A stretch of 64,000 nucleotides of DNA. Origin: Actinoplanes sp. L3-i22 (GTDB taxonomy: Bacteria; Actinomycetota; Actinomycetes; Mycobacteriales; Micromonosporaceae). The translations under genes and the position numbers were made by a program. This document shows, piece after piece, positions 52,791 to 61,706 of the stretch. Each line of letters opens with the position of its first letter. Position 1 is the first letter of the stretch. The notes beneath the pieces are model-generated. The model ran no database searches, was not told the DNA's origin, and saw nothing but the letters and a program-made list of their open reading frames with translations. The stretch covers positions 9,640,001-9,704,000 of the forward strand of contig NZ_AP024745.1 of assembly GCF_019704555.1 (NCBI RefSeq). Reading direction: 5' to 3'.

Positions 52791-54334
52791 GAATAGACCT
52801 CTTCCTGGGCGCGGGTGCGTCGGAAGCTCACCGCGGAGACCACGGCCACGATCAGGAAGATGAAGATCGAGATGGCCGCGGCGAAGCCGTACTGGGCGCC
52901 GGATCCGCCGAAGGCCAGCCGGTACGTGTACGTGATCAGCAGGTCGGTGGCGCCCGCGTTCGGGTTGTCGGCCGGGAACGGGCCGCCCTCGGTGGTCAGG
53001 TAGATCGCGTTGAAGTTGTTGAAGTTGAACGCGAACGACGAGATCAGCAGCGGGGTCAGCGCGACCAGCAGCAGCGGCAGCTTGACCGCGCGGAACGACT
53101 GGAACGGCCCGGCCCCGTCCACCCGGGTGGCGTCGGTGAGCTCGGCCGGGATCGCCTGCAGCGCCCCGGTGGTCACCAGGAACATGTACGGATAGCCGAG
53201 CCAGAGCTGCACCAGCAGCACCGCCAGCTGCGCGGTGATCGGCGTGCCCAGCCAGTCGACGTGGGTCCCGAACACACTGTTGATCAGGCCGAAATCGGTG
53301 TTGAACAGGTCGCGCCAGATCAGCAGCATCGCGAACGACGGCATCGCGTACGGCAGGACCATCAGGATCCGGTAGAGCCCGCGGAACCGCATCCGGGTGG
53401 ACTGCAGCGCGATCGCGCAGAACATGCCGAGCAGGAAGGTGCCGCCGGTCGACCCGATCGCGAACAGGAAGTCCCAGATCAGCGTGCCCAGGAACGACGA
53501 CGCGATGGTGTCGTCGGTGAGCACCCGGGTGAAGTTCGCCAGCCCGACGCCGACCTTCCAGCCCTGGGCCAGCCGCTCGCCGTCGGCCGCGACGAACGCG
53601 CCGATCGAGTCGTCGGCCGTCCACACCTTGCCGGTGGTGGAGTCCCGGATGCTGTCCGAGGCGAAATCAAAGGCACGAACAGCTTTTCCTTCGTACGCCC
53701 GGGACAGGCCCGACGACCGGATGGCGCCCGTCGCGGTGGGCACCGCGAAGTCGGTGATCTCCTTGCTCCGGGCGCTCGCCTGACCGGCGGTGAGCACCGT
53801 ATAGCCGGACGGCGGAACCCCGTCGGCCGGCTTCAGCCCGCCGGCGTCCCCGATCGACACCTGCCCGGTCTTCGGGTCGGTGATCAGGAACGCCAGCGCG
53901 TCCCCCTTGGCGAGGATCTTGAGCTGGTACTCGGTGGAGCCGGGCACCCGGGTGACCGAGGCGGTCTGGATCGCGGTGATCGCCTCGGCCTTGGTGCCCC
54001 GGTGCCCGTCGCCGAAGTTCGTGAACGCCGTGCTCGCCGTGTAGAGCACCGGGAAGATCTGGAACACGACCAGGAAGATCGTGCCCGGCACCAGGTACTT
54101 CGCCGGGACGTGCCGCGGCGTGACGTACAGGTACAGCAGGCCGGCGGTGGCCGCGACCAGCAGCCCCAGGCCCGCCCAGTGCCCGCCGTCGGCCAGCGGG
54201 AACGCGGCCCAGACCGCGATCGCGACGACCAGTCCGAGCAGCAGGATCCGGATTCCCTGGCCCAGGACCGAGGTGGTCTTCTCCTCGGGGGCGGGAAGGG
54301 CCCGCGTGGCGGGCCCTTCGAGCAACGTCGTCAT
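52787..54334 (-). CDS. malF: maltodextrin ABC transporter permease (MalF)
   Basis: 515 residues. N-terminal helices (about 25-90), a large extracytoplasmic P2-like domain (about 110-260) as in MalF proteins, then the permease core with the EAA loop ELTDATRVDGAGPFQSFRAVKLPLL and ITYTYRLAFGGSGAQYGFAAAI. The ATG overlaps the malE stop as TAATG. Confidence 0.93.
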   Translation of the reverse strand: MTTLLEGPATRALPAPEEKTTSVLGQGIRILLLGLVVAIAVWAAFPLADGGHWAGLGLLVAATAGLLYLYVTPRHVPAKYLVPGTIFLVVFQIFPVLYTASTAFTNFGDGHRGTKAEAITAIQTASVTRVPGSTEYQLKILAKGDALAFLITDPKTGQVSIGDAGGLKPADGVPPSGYTVLTAGQASARSKEITDFAVPTATGAIRSSGLSRAYEGKAVRAFDFASDSIRDSTTGKVWTADDSIGAFVAADGERLAQGWKVGVGLANFTRVLTDDTIASSFLGTLIWDFLFAIGSTGGTFLLGMFCAIALQSTRMRFRGLYRILMVLPYAMPSFAMLLIWRDLFNTDFGLINSVFGTHVDWLGTPITAQLAVLLVQLWLGYPYMFLVTTGALQAIPAELTDATRVDGAGPFQSFRAVKLPLLLVALTPLLISSFAFNFNNFNAIYLTTEGGPFPADNPNAGATDLLITYTYRLAFGGSGAQYGFAAAISIFIFLIVAVVSAVSFRRTRAQEEVYS

Positions 54335-55593
54335 TACTTGGTGATCGCGGCCGAGATGGTCTTGGCCGCGGCGTCGACGGTCGACTGGGCGTCGGCGCCA
54401 CCGATCACGGCGGCCTCGGCCTTGCCGAACGGCTCCCAGACGGCGGCCATCTCGGGGATCGCCGGCAGCGGGACGGCGTTCTTGCCGGCGTCGGCCCACT
54501 TGGCCACGTCCGGGTCGGTCGCCTTGACCTGGTCCAGGGCGCTGGTCAGCGCCGGCGGACGCGGGTCGGCCTGGTAGAGCGCGACGGCCAGCTCCGGGGT
54601 GGTCACGTAGTTGGTGACGAACTCCTGGGCGAGCGCCTTGTTCTTGCCCTTCGACGCCACGTAGAAGGTCTGCACGCCGAGGAACGGGGTGGCCTCCTTG
54701 CCGCCCTTGAACCCGGGGACGGCGGTGATGTCGTACTTGATGCCGGCCTTCTTGGCGTCCGCGGTCGCCCACGGGCCGGAGACCAGGAACGCGCACTTCT
54801 TGCCGGTGAACGTGGCCACCGCGTTGTCCGGGGAGATCGAGCGCTTGAGGGCGCCGTCACCCTTCTCGCCCAGCGCGCGCAGCTTCTCGAACGCGGCGAC
54901 CGAGCCCGGCTTGCCGACGCCGAGGTCCTTGGCGTCGTAGTCGCCGCTCGGGGTGGTGCCGAACAGGTAGCCGCCGGCCGAGGCGTACAGCGGGTAGGCG
55001 TGGTACGCGTCGCCGGTCGGGCCGGACTGCAGGCAGAGGATCTCCGAGACCTTCTTCTCCGCCTTCAGCTTCTTGCCCGCCGCGACCAGGTCCTCCATCG
55101 TGGCCGGCGCGTCCGGGGCGAGGTCGGTGTTGCGGATCAGGCCGATGTTCTCGGTCGCGTACGGCACGCCGTACGTCTGGCTGTTGAAGGTGACCGCCTT
55201 CAGCGCGCCGGCCTGCAGGCCGGTCTTCTGCGCGTCGGTCAGCTGCACCGGGTCGATGGCGCCGTTCTGCACCAGGTTGCCGATCCAGTCGTGCGCGCCG
55301 ACCATCACGTCCGGGCCGCTGCCCTGCTGGGAGGCGGTGAGGAAGGTGGTCTGCTGGTCCTTGGAGATCGCCTGGATCTTGACGGTGACGCCGTTCTCCT
55401 GGCCGAACTTGTCGGCGAACGGCTTGAGGGCGGCCGAGCGCTTGTCGTCGGCCCAGATCACGAGCTCGCCGGTCGCTGCTTGCGCGCTCGGGTTGCCGCT
55501 CGCTTTGGTGTCGTCCTTGCTGTCGCCACAGGCGGCGACGCCGATCAGGCACAGCATGCTGGCCGCGATGGCTCCGGCGGTGCGGATGCGCAT
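54334..55593 (-). CDS. malE: maltodextrin-binding lipoprotein (MalE)
   Basis: 419 residues with a lipoprotein signal (lipobox VAAC, Cys22). Mature domain has ELVIWADDKRSAALKPFADKF, GPDVMVGAHDWIGNLVQNGAI, YGVPYATENIGLIRN and PWATADAKKAGIKYDI, all typical of maltose/maltodextrin binding. GGGAG lies upstream of ATG 55593. First gene of malE-malF-malG-pullulanase. Confidence 0.95.
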   Translation of the reverse strand: MRIRTAGAIAASMLCLIGVAACGDSKDDTKASGNPSAQAATGELVIWADDKRSAALKPFADKFGQENGVTVKIQAISKDQQTTFLTASQQGSGPDVMVGAHDWIGNLVQNGAIDPVQLTDAQKTGLQAGALKAVTFNSQTYGVPYATENIGLIRNTDLAPDAPATMEDLVAAGKKLKAEKKVSEILCLQSGPTGDAYHAYPLYASAGGYLFGTTPSGDYDAKDLGVGKPGSVAAFEKLRALGEKGDGALKRSISPDNAVATFTGKKCAFLVSGPWATADAKKAGIKYDITAVPGFKGGKEATPFLGVQTFYVASKGKNKALAQEFVTNYVTTPELAVALYQADPRPPALTSALDQVKATDPDVAKWADAGKNAVPLPAIPEMAAVWEPFGKAEAAVIGGADAQSTVDAAAKTISAAITK

Positions 55594-55707
55594 GGCAAAG
55601 CTCCCGTTCTCATACGGATTCAGTGCTGCAAAAGGGGTGATCCGGGCGGAGACATAGCTCAGCGCCCACAAGATCGGTAAGGTGTCGTCCTTGTTGCGGG
55701 GACGTTA

Positions 55708-55740
55708 GCAAGCTCTTGCAGTCAATGGAAGGGCTTGCAG
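55708..55740. promoter_or_regulatory. MalR-type operator between malE and its LacI repressor
   Basis: GCAAG-CT-CTTGC (55708-55719) is a perfect palindrome, and CTTGCAG occurs at 55715-55721 and again at 55734-55740. Actinobacterial MalR repressors bind CTTGCAG-like repeats. The second copy lies next to the -35 region of the divergent repressor (CTGACC, 55745-55750). Confidence 0.75.
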
Positions 55741-55778
55741 AGCGCTGACCGGAAACGGCGCGGCACTACAGTGGCAAC

Positions 55779-56837
55779 ATGCGTGCACGGATGGCGGACA
55801 TCGCCCGTCAAGCCCAGGTCAGCGAGGCGACGGTCTCTCGCGTCATCAACGACCGCCCCGGTGTCTCCCCGGAAACCAGGCAGGCGGTGCTGACCGCCCT
55901 CGACGTGCTCGGCTACGAGCGCCCCGAGCGGCTGCGCAAACGCAGCGCCGGGCTGGTCGGCCTGGTGGTGCCCGAGCTGGACAACCCGATCTTCCCGGCG
56001 TTCGCGCAGGTCATCGAGTCGACGCTGGCCCAGCAGGGGTACACGCCGGTGCTCTGCACCCAGTCCCCCGGCGGCGTCACCGAGGACGAGTACGTGGAGA
56101 TGCTCCTCGATCGCCAGGTCTCCGGCATCGTCTTCGTCTCCGGCCTGCACGCCGACACCACCATGGACGTCGAGCGCTACCACCGGCTGATCGGCCGTCC
56201 GCTGCCGATCGTGCTGGTCAACGGGCACACCGCCGGCATCGACGCCCCGTTCGTCTCGTGCGACGAGCAGATGGCCGGTGACCTGGCCGTCGGGCACCTG
56301 GCCTCGCTCGGCCACCGGCGGATCGGGATGATCTCCGGCCCGCACCGGTTCAGCCCCGTGCAGCGCAAACTCGCCGGCTACCGGGCCGCCATGCAGCGCG
56401 AACTCGGCGTTCCGGCGGCCGACGCGGACGACCTGGTCGAGCTCACGCTGTTCGGCGTCGAGGGTGGCGAGGTCGCCGCCGAACGACTGCTGAACAAGGG
56501 CGTCACCGGGATCATCTGCGGCTCGGACCTGATGGCGCTCGGCGCGATCCGGGCGGCGCGGCGGCGCGGGATGAACGTGCCGACCGAGGTGTCGATCATC
56601 GGGTTCGACGACTCGCCGCTGATGGCGTTCACCGATCCGCCGCTGACGACGCTGCGCCAGCCGGTCGCGGCGATGGCGGTGGCGGCGGTGCGGTCGTTGG
56701 TGGATGACATCAACGGGCACGGTTCGCCCAGGTCGGAGTACCTTTTCCGGCCGGAGCTGGTGGTTCGGAACTCGACCGCGATGGCGCCGGCGCGGCGCGC
56801 TTCGACGGCCAGCGCGGCGGCCGCCTCGGTCGCCTGA
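55779..56837 (+). CDS. malR: LacI-family repressor of the maltodextrin operon
   Basis: 352 residues. Helix-turn-helix MADIARQAQVSEATVSRVIN with hinge helix, then a periplasmic-binding-like sensor domain (LVGLVVPELDNPIFPAFAQVIE...GFDDSPLMAFTDPPLTTLRQP). The C-terminal tail (MAPARRASTASAAAASVA) is a low-complexity addition. ATG 55779 is 6 nt after TACAGT (55767-55772) with CTGACC 16 nt before, so it is likely leaderless. Divergent from malE. Confidence 0.92.
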   Translation: MRARMADIARQAQVSEATVSRVINDRPGVSPETRQAVLTALDVLGYERPERLRKRSAGLVGLVVPELDNPIFPAFAQVIESTLAQQGYTPVLCTQSPGGVTEDEYVEMLLDRQVSGIVFVSGLHADTTMDVERYHRLIGRPLPIVLVNGHTAGIDAPFVSCDEQMAGDLAVGHLASLGHRRIGMISGPHRFSPVQRKLAGYRAAMQRELGVPAADADDLVELTLFGVEGGEVAAERLLNKGVTGIICGSDLMALGAIRAARRRGMNVPTEVSIIGFDDSPLMAFTDPPLTTLRQPVAAMAVAAVRSLVDDINGHGSPRSEYLFRPELVVRNSTAMAPARRASTASAAAASVA

Positions 56838-57171
56838 CGAGCGACTCGCGGGCGCCTCGCGGGCGGCCTGCGGGTGCCCTGTCGCCGGCCGCTGGAAGAA
56901 ACTTGCTGCAACTTCTTGCATGATCTGCGAGAGAAAGACGCGATCGGGTGCGGGAGAGCGTGTTCTTGGACTCCTTCGCGCAGGCGGCGTCAGCGCAGGT
57001 CATGCGGGGAGAGCCGGAAATCTTCCGGGATCGGGCGACGTTTTCGGGCAGGAACCGCAAGGGCATGCGGGGTACTTGCAAGGCCGGGTGAGCGCAACCA
57101 GCGGCGGCCATCACTCTTCGCGACTTTTCCTGTGTGACCCGTGCCACTTTTGCTGGGTGGTGGTACCCGCT
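56838..57171. promoter_or_regulatory. 334-bp gap with orphan MalR-like sites
   Basis: Between convergent genes, with no gene seen. ACTTGCTGCAACTTCTTGCA (56901-56920) and the palindrome CTTGCAAG (57075-57082) resemble MalR half-sites (CTTGCA). No maltose gene lies on either side that would use them as a promoter operator. Confidence 0.5.
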
Positions 57172-57942
57172 CTATTGAGGCGCGGGTGGCTCCGGGTTGT
57201 CGTGCAGGACCCGCTGGACGACCGCGTAGACCTGCTCCGGGGTGAGGTAGTAGCGCTGGGCGATGGCGTTGACGTCGTGGCCGTCGGCGTATTCGGCGAC
57301 GATCGCGTCCTCGTTGGGGAACGGCTGCGGCGCGTATCCCTGCGGCGGGTAGCCCGGCGGCTGGTAGCCCGGCGGCGCATATCCGGGCGGGGCATATCCG
57401 GGCGGGGCATATCCCGGCGGGGCATATCCCGGCGGCGGGTAGCCCTGCGGCGGATAACTCTGCGGCGGGTAGGGACCCGGAGCCGGGGGCGGCGGGGCGT
57501 AACCCGGCTGCGGCGGCGCGTAGGGGTCCGGGGCAGGCGGCGGTGCGGCGTAGCCGGGCTGCGGCGGCGCGTAGGGGTCCGGGGCAGGCGGCGGTGCGGC
57601 GTAGCCGGGCTGCGGCGGCGCGTAGGGATCCGGAGCCGGAGGCGGTGGGGCGTAGCCGGGCTGCGGCGGGTAGGCGCCCGGTGCGGGCGGGGGCGCGTAA
57701 TAGCCCGGCGGCGGATAGCCGGGCGGCGCGCCATGACCAGCCGGGGGCGGGCCGTACCCGGCGGGCGGCGGACCGTACCCGGGCTGGGGCGCGGGCGGGC
57801 CGGGCGGACCGACCTCGCCCTGCACGACCGCGTAGACCTGGGCCACGGTCAGCCCGTAGCGCGCGGCGATCGCTTCCACGTCGTGACCGTCGCCGAACTC
57901 GGCGACGATGCGGTCCGCCCAGCTCGGCTCGGCCTCGGTCAT
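57172..57942 (-). CDS. proline-rich protein with a duplicated terminal module
   Basis: 256 residues. N-terminal module (about 8-40, RIVAEFGDGHDVEAIAARYG...VAQVYAVVQ) and C-terminal module (about 210-243, AIVAEYADGHDVNAIAQRYY...EQVYAVVQ) are copies of one another and look like helix-turn-helix units. Between them are about 165 residues of Pro/Gly/Tyr repeats: three near-identical DPYAPPQPGYA blocks and a run of (Y)APPGYAPPG. No signal peptide or membrane segment. ATG 57942 follows TAGTTT by 7 nt (leaderless). I know of no family with this arrangement; I have not searched. Confidence 0.7.
   Translation of the reverse strand: MTEAEPSWADRIVAEFGDGHDVEAIAARYGLTVAQVYAVVQGEVGPPGPPAPQPGYGPPPAGYGPPPAGHGAPPGYPPPGYYAPPPAPGAYPPQPGYAPPPPAPDPYAPPQPGYAAPPPAPDPYAPPQPGYAAPPPAPDPYAPPQPGYAPPPPAPGPYPPQSYPPQGYPPPGYAPPGYAPPGYAPPGYAPPGYQPPGYPPQGYAPQPFPNEDAIVAEYADGHDVNAIAQRYYLTPEQVYAVVQRVLHDNPEPPAPQ
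57340..57680. repeat. coding tandem repeats in the proline-rich gene
   Basis: Two repeat types alternate: an 18-bp unit (GGGGCATATCC(C/G)GGCGG type) repeated four to five times at about 57375-57430, and a 48-bp unit with GCGTAGGG(G/A)TCCGG(G/A)GC repeated three to four times at about 57515-57650. Copies are nearly identical, so they are recent. Confidence 0.85.
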
Positions 57943-58085
57943 ATTCGCCAAACTACCCGTCGCGCGCCACCCGCCACACCGAAGAAGGCGGGGCTGCCCC
58001 TGGGCGGACGAACGGGCGTTGTCCGCCGCGCCGGAAGGGGGCCGGGCTACCGCCGTACCGAAGAAAAAAGCGCAAGCGAAGCCGC
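57943..58085. other. 143-bp gap between proline-rich gene and dapE
   Basis: Holds the promoter of the proline-rich gene (TAGTTT, 57950-57955, minus strand) and the end of the dapE transcript. No gene or clear hairpin seen. Confidence 0.4.
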
Positions 58086-59144
58086 TCAGCTCAGCCAGGT
58101 CGTCAGATTGCGCAGAGCCACCCGAATCTCCGGAACCGGCACGAACTCCCCGTCCGTGTGGGCGAGCAGCGGGTCCCCGGGCCCGTAGTTCACCGCCGGA
58201 ATCCCGAGCGAGGCGAACCGGGACACGTCCGTCCACCCCAGCTTGGCCTGCGGCTCCCGCCCGACCAGCTCGACGAACTCCTTGGCGGCGGGCCGGTCGA
58301 GGCCGGGCCGGGCGCCGGGCGCGCGGTCGGTCACCTCGAGCTCGAAGCCGGCGAAGACCTCGCGCAGGTGGGCCTCGGCCTGGTCGGTGTCCCGGTCCGG
58401 CGCGAAACGGTAGTTGACGAAGATCGTGCAAAGATCCGGGATGACGTTGCCGGCGATCCCGCCCTCGATCTTCACCGCGTTCAGGCCCTCGTGGTACTGC
58501 AGACCGTCGACGATCGGCTGCCGGGGCACGTAGGCGCGCAGCACGTCGAGGACACCCCCGGCGCTGTGGATGGCGTTGCTGCCGCGCCAGGAGCGGGCGG
58601 CGTGCGCGGCGACCCCGGGCACGGTGATCTTGACGCGCATGGTGCCCTGGCAGCCGCCCTCGACGGTGCCGTCGGACGGCTCGCCGAGGATCGCGAAGTC
58701 ACCGGTCAGCCACTCCGGATGGTTGCGGACGAGCCGGCCGAGGCCGTTGAGCGCGGCGGCCACCTCCTCGTGGTCGTAGAAGACGTAGGTGACGTCGTAA
58801 CGCGGCTCGGTCAGCACGGCGGCGAGCTGGAGCATGACGGCGACGCCGGCCTTCATGTCGACGGTGCCGCGGCCGCGCAGCAGGTCCCCCTCCTCGACGA
58901 CCGGCAGGTTGTTCGCGATCGGGACGGTGTCCAGGTGGCCGGCGAGCACGACCCGGGTGGGGCGGCCCAGCGCGGTCCGGGCGACCACGGCGTCACCGTC
59001 GCGCAGCACCTCCAGGTGGGCGAACCCGCGCAGCGCGCTCTCCACGGCGTCGGCGAGCCGCTTCTCGTCGCCGCTGACCGACGGGATGTCACAGAGGGTG
59101 CGGGTGAGGGCGACCACGTCGCCGGTGAGATCGAGATCAGCCAT
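58086..59144 (-). CDS. dapE: succinyl-diaminopimelate desuccinylase
   Basis: 352-residue M20 metallopeptidase-family enzyme, lysine/DAP pathway. Metal ligands in [45 protein letters not shown] and the C-terminal AHTDGEFV. Length and the CQGTMR motif suit actinobacterial DapE; N-acetylornithine deacetylase is a less likely alternative despite the arginine genes nearby. ATG 59144 is 6 nt after TAATAT, so likely leaderless. Confidence 0.9.
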   Translation of the reverse strand: MADLDLTGDVVALTRTLCDIPSVSGDEKRLADAVESALRGFAHLEVLRDGDAVVARTALGRPTRVVLAGHLDTVPIANNLPVVEEGDLLRGRGTVDMKAGVAVMLQLAAVLTEPRYDVTYVFYDHEEVAAALNGLGRLVRNHPEWLTGDFAILGEPSDGTVEGGCQGTMRVKITVPGVAAHAARSWRGSNAIHSAGGVLDVLRAYVPRQPIVDGLQYHEGLNAVKIEGGIAGNVIPDLCTIFVNYRFAPDRDTDQAEAHLREVFAGFELEVTDRAPGARPGLDRPAAKEFVELVGREPQAKLGWTDVSRFASLGIPAVNYGPGDPLLAHTDGEFVPVPEIRVALRNLTTWLS

Positions 59145-59262
59145 GATGTAATATTATCAGAACCAAAGCATTATTATGCGTACGGCCTCGGGACCCGTTG
59201 CCGCCCATGTGGCGACGATAGGGTCGGCGGGGCAGCGCAACATGACCGATTGAGGAGTAGGT
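59145..59262. promoter_or_regulatory. dapE/argH divergent promoter region with candidate ARG box
   Basis: AT-rich island at 59145-59180. TAATAT (59151-59156, minus strand) is the dapE -10. GCAT-TATT-ATGC (59168-59179) is a palindrome of the kind bound by ArgR. The rest is GC-rich leader of argH. Confidence 0.5.
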
Positions 59263-60693
59263 GTGCCGGAGAGTGACGAGCCGACCCGGCTCTGGGGTGC
59301 CCGTTTCGCCGGTGGCCCGGCGGAGGCCCTGGCCCGGCTGAGCGTCAGCGTCCAGTTCGACTGGCGTCTGGCGCCGTACGACCTGCTCGCCTCCCGCGCG
59401 CACGCCCGAGTGCTGGCGAACGCGGGCCTGCTGAACGCGGACGAGCTGGGCCGGATGCTGGCGGCGCTGGATGATCTGGAGTCGGCCTGCGCCACCGGCG
59501 AGTTCCGCCCGACGATCGAGGACGAGGACGTCCACACCGCCCTGGAGCGCGGCCTGCTGGAGCGCCTCGGCGCGCTCGGCGGCAAGCTGCGCGCCGGCCG
59601 GTCCCGCAACGACCAGGTCGCCACCGACCTGCGGCTCTACCTGCGCGACCACGCCCGCGGGGTGGCCGTCTCGCTGATCGAGCTGGCCGACGCGATCACC
59701 GAGCAGGCCGCCCGGAACGTGGACACCCCGGCACCCGGGATGACCCACCTGCAGCACGCCCAGCCGGTCAGTTTCGGTCACTGGCTGCTGGCCCACGTGC
59801 AGCCGCTGCTGCGCGATCTGGAGCGCCTGCGGGACTGGGACGTGCGGACCGCGATCAGCCCGCTCGGCTCCGGCGCGCTGGCCGGCTCGTCGCTGCCGCT
59901 GGACCCGGCCGCCGTCGCCAAGGAGCTGGGCTTCTCCGCCCCCGCGCCGAACTCGATGGACGCCGTGGCGGACCGGGACTTCGTCGCCGAGTTCCTGTTC
60001 ATCACCGCGCTGATCGGCGTGCACCTGTCCCGCCTCGGCGAGGAGATCGTCCTCTGGACCTCCACCGAGTTCGGCTGGGTGGAGCTGGACGACGCGTTCG
60101 CCACCGGCTCGTCGATCATGCCGCAGAAGAAGAACGCGGACATCGCCGAGCTGGCCCGGGGCAAGAGCGGCCGGCTCATCGGCGGCCTGGTCACGGTGCT
60201 GACCATGCTCAAGGGGCTGCCGCTCACCTACGACCGGGACATGCAGGAGGACAAGGAGCCGGCCTTCGACGCGGTCGACACCCTGGAGCTGCTGCTGCCC
60301 GCGCTGGCCGGGATGGTCTCCACGATGACGGTCCGGGTGGACCGGCTCGCGGCCGCCGCCCCGGTCGGCTTCTCGCTGGCCACCGAGGTCGCCGACTGGC
60401 TGGTCCGGCGCGGCGTCCCGTTCCGCGACGCGCACGAGATCACCGGCAAGCTGGTGGCGCTGTGCTCGGCGCGCGAGTGCGAGCTGGAGGACCTCACCGA
60501 CGAGGACCTGACCACGGTCAGCGACCACCTGGACCCGTCGGTCCGTGAGGTCCTCTCGGTCGCCTCGGCCCTCGCGGCCCGGACGACGCCGGGCTCGACC
60601 GGCCCGGGCCCGGTCCGTGAGCAGCTGGCCACGGTCCAGCACAAGCTCGACAACTGGCGCCAGTGGGCGGTGGAGAAGGTCGTCCCCCGCTAG
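59263..60693 (+). CDS. argH: argininosuccinate lyase
   Basis: 476 residues. Last step of arginine synthesis, cleaving argininosuccinate to arginine and fumarate. Signature GSSIMPQKKN (Ser283/284) and RSRNDQVATDLRLY, THLQHAQPVSFGHWLLA are all present. GTG start with GAGGAG 5 nt upstream. Convergent with the next unknown gene, 10 nt apart. Confidence 0.96.
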   Translation: MPESDEPTRLWGARFAGGPAEALARLSVSVQFDWRLAPYDLLASRAHARVLANAGLLNADELGRMLAALDDLESACATGEFRPTIEDEDVHTALERGLLERLGALGGKLRAGRSRNDQVATDLRLYLRDHARGVAVSLIELADAITEQAARNVDTPAPGMTHLQHAQPVSFGHWLLAHVQPLLRDLERLRDWDVRTAISPLGSGALAGSSLPLDPAAVAKELGFSAPAPNSMDAVADRDFVAEFLFITALIGVHLSRLGEEIVLWTSTEFGWVELDDAFATGSSIMPQKKNADIAELARGKSGRLIGGLVTVLTMLKGLPLTYDRDMQEDKEPAFDAVDTLELLLPALAGMVSTMTVRVDRLAAAAPVGFSLATEVADWLVRRGVPFRDAHEITGKLVALCSARECELEDLTDEDLTTVSDHLDPSVREVLSVASALAARTTPGSTGPGPVREQLATVQHKLDNWRQWAVEKVVPR

Positions 60694-60703
60694 GCGATCC
60701 CGC

Positions 60704-61639
60704 TCACCGGGCCAGCACCTGGCTGGTCCGGTGGGCCAGCTCGTCCAGCTCCGGGGAGCTCCCCCGCACGCCGCGGACCAGCTCGACCGCTTCCAGCAGG
60801 TATTCCAGGGCGACGACCTGCTCGTCGTACGGCTCGTCGTCCTCGAACTGGTCGAGCAGCAGCGCGAAGTCGGCCAGCATCGCCTCGGCCCGGTCGGCGG
60901 CCCGGTCGGGGTAACCGCCGCGCTGGATGGCTCGGGCCGACTCGACCATCGCCCGGCCGACGAAGACGTAGGACTGGCCCAGCAGCCCGGTGGCGATCCG
61001 CCCGGCCAGGCCGAACGCGCGCTCCTCGTTCCCCGGGTCGGGCAGCGCGCCGAACGCCGCGGCGATCTGCCGGGCGGCCGCGACCAGCACGACGCCGTCG
61101 GTCCACTCCGGGGTGCCCTCCGGCGCGCAAGGCAGATGTCCCAGCCCGGCGATCCGGGCCTCGGCCGTGACCGAGATCGCCGTCGCCGCGGCCACCAGGG
61201 AGCCCGGCTCCGGGGACGCGAGCGCCAGGCGCGTGGCCTCGACGGCCACCGCGACGTCCTCGGGCGGGTGCGGGGCCTCGCCACGGGCGGCCCGTTCCAG
61301 CAGGGCCACCGCGGCCGCCCGCTCCTCGGCGGACGGGCCGACCGGCTCGTCGTCGACCGGAAGGCCGAGTTCGAGCTGGTAGGACGTCCAGGCCAGCGGG
61401 TCCTTGTCGCGGTCCGGCTCATTCTCCGGGAGGCCGGACGAGGCGCGGACGACGCCGCCCTGGACCCGGTCCATCGCGAGCCGCGCGTCGTCGAACGGCA
61501 GCGCGAACCGCTCGGTCAGCACGGTCAGGACGTCGCGCCGGCTGGTTCCCCCGGCGTCGGCCGTGCGCAGGAACAGCACGAGCTCGCGCATCGTCGTCCC
61601 GCGGGCCAGGCGCACGGACATGTCATCGGTCCACTCCAC
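60704..61639 (-). CDS. helical soluble protein, unknown
   Basis: 311 residues. N-terminal part has MRELVLFLRTADAGGTSRRDVLTVLTERFALPFDDARLAMDRVQGGVV, the rest is Ala-rich helical (VAVAVEATRLALASPEPGSLVAAATAISV; VALEYLLEAVELVRGV). I do not recognise the family. The GTG at 61639 or ATG at 61621 could be the start; neither has a strong ribosome site. It lies between the convergent argH and argG genes. Confidence 0.65.
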   Translation of the reverse strand: MEWTDDMSVRLARGTTMRELVLFLRTADAGGTSRRDVLTVLTERFALPFDDARLAMDRVQGGVVRASSGLPENEPDRDKDPLAWTSYQLELGLPVDDEPVGPSAEERAAAVALLERAARGEAPHPPEDVAVAVEATRLALASPEPGSLVAAATAISVTAEARIAGLGHLPCAPEGTPEWTDGVVLVAAARQIAAAFGALPDPGNEERAFGLAGRIATGLLGQSYVFVGRAMVESARAIQRGGYPDRAADRAEAMLADFALLLDQFEDDEPYDEQVVALEYLLEAVELVRGVRGSSPELDELAHRTSQVLAR

Positions 61640-61706
61640 CCGGTAGAGGATGCCCGACCGGCGCGCCCACCGCGAACGGGGGCGCGCCCGGGCGAACCGC
61701 GGGAGG

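Noticed and set aside
57172..57942. Proline-rich repeats as a direct-repeat CRISPR-like array
   Set aside because: Repeats are coding, contiguous and without spacers.
61639..61706. Additional gene or terminator between argG and the unknown minus gene
   Set aside because: Only 67 bp with no convincing hairpin or frame.
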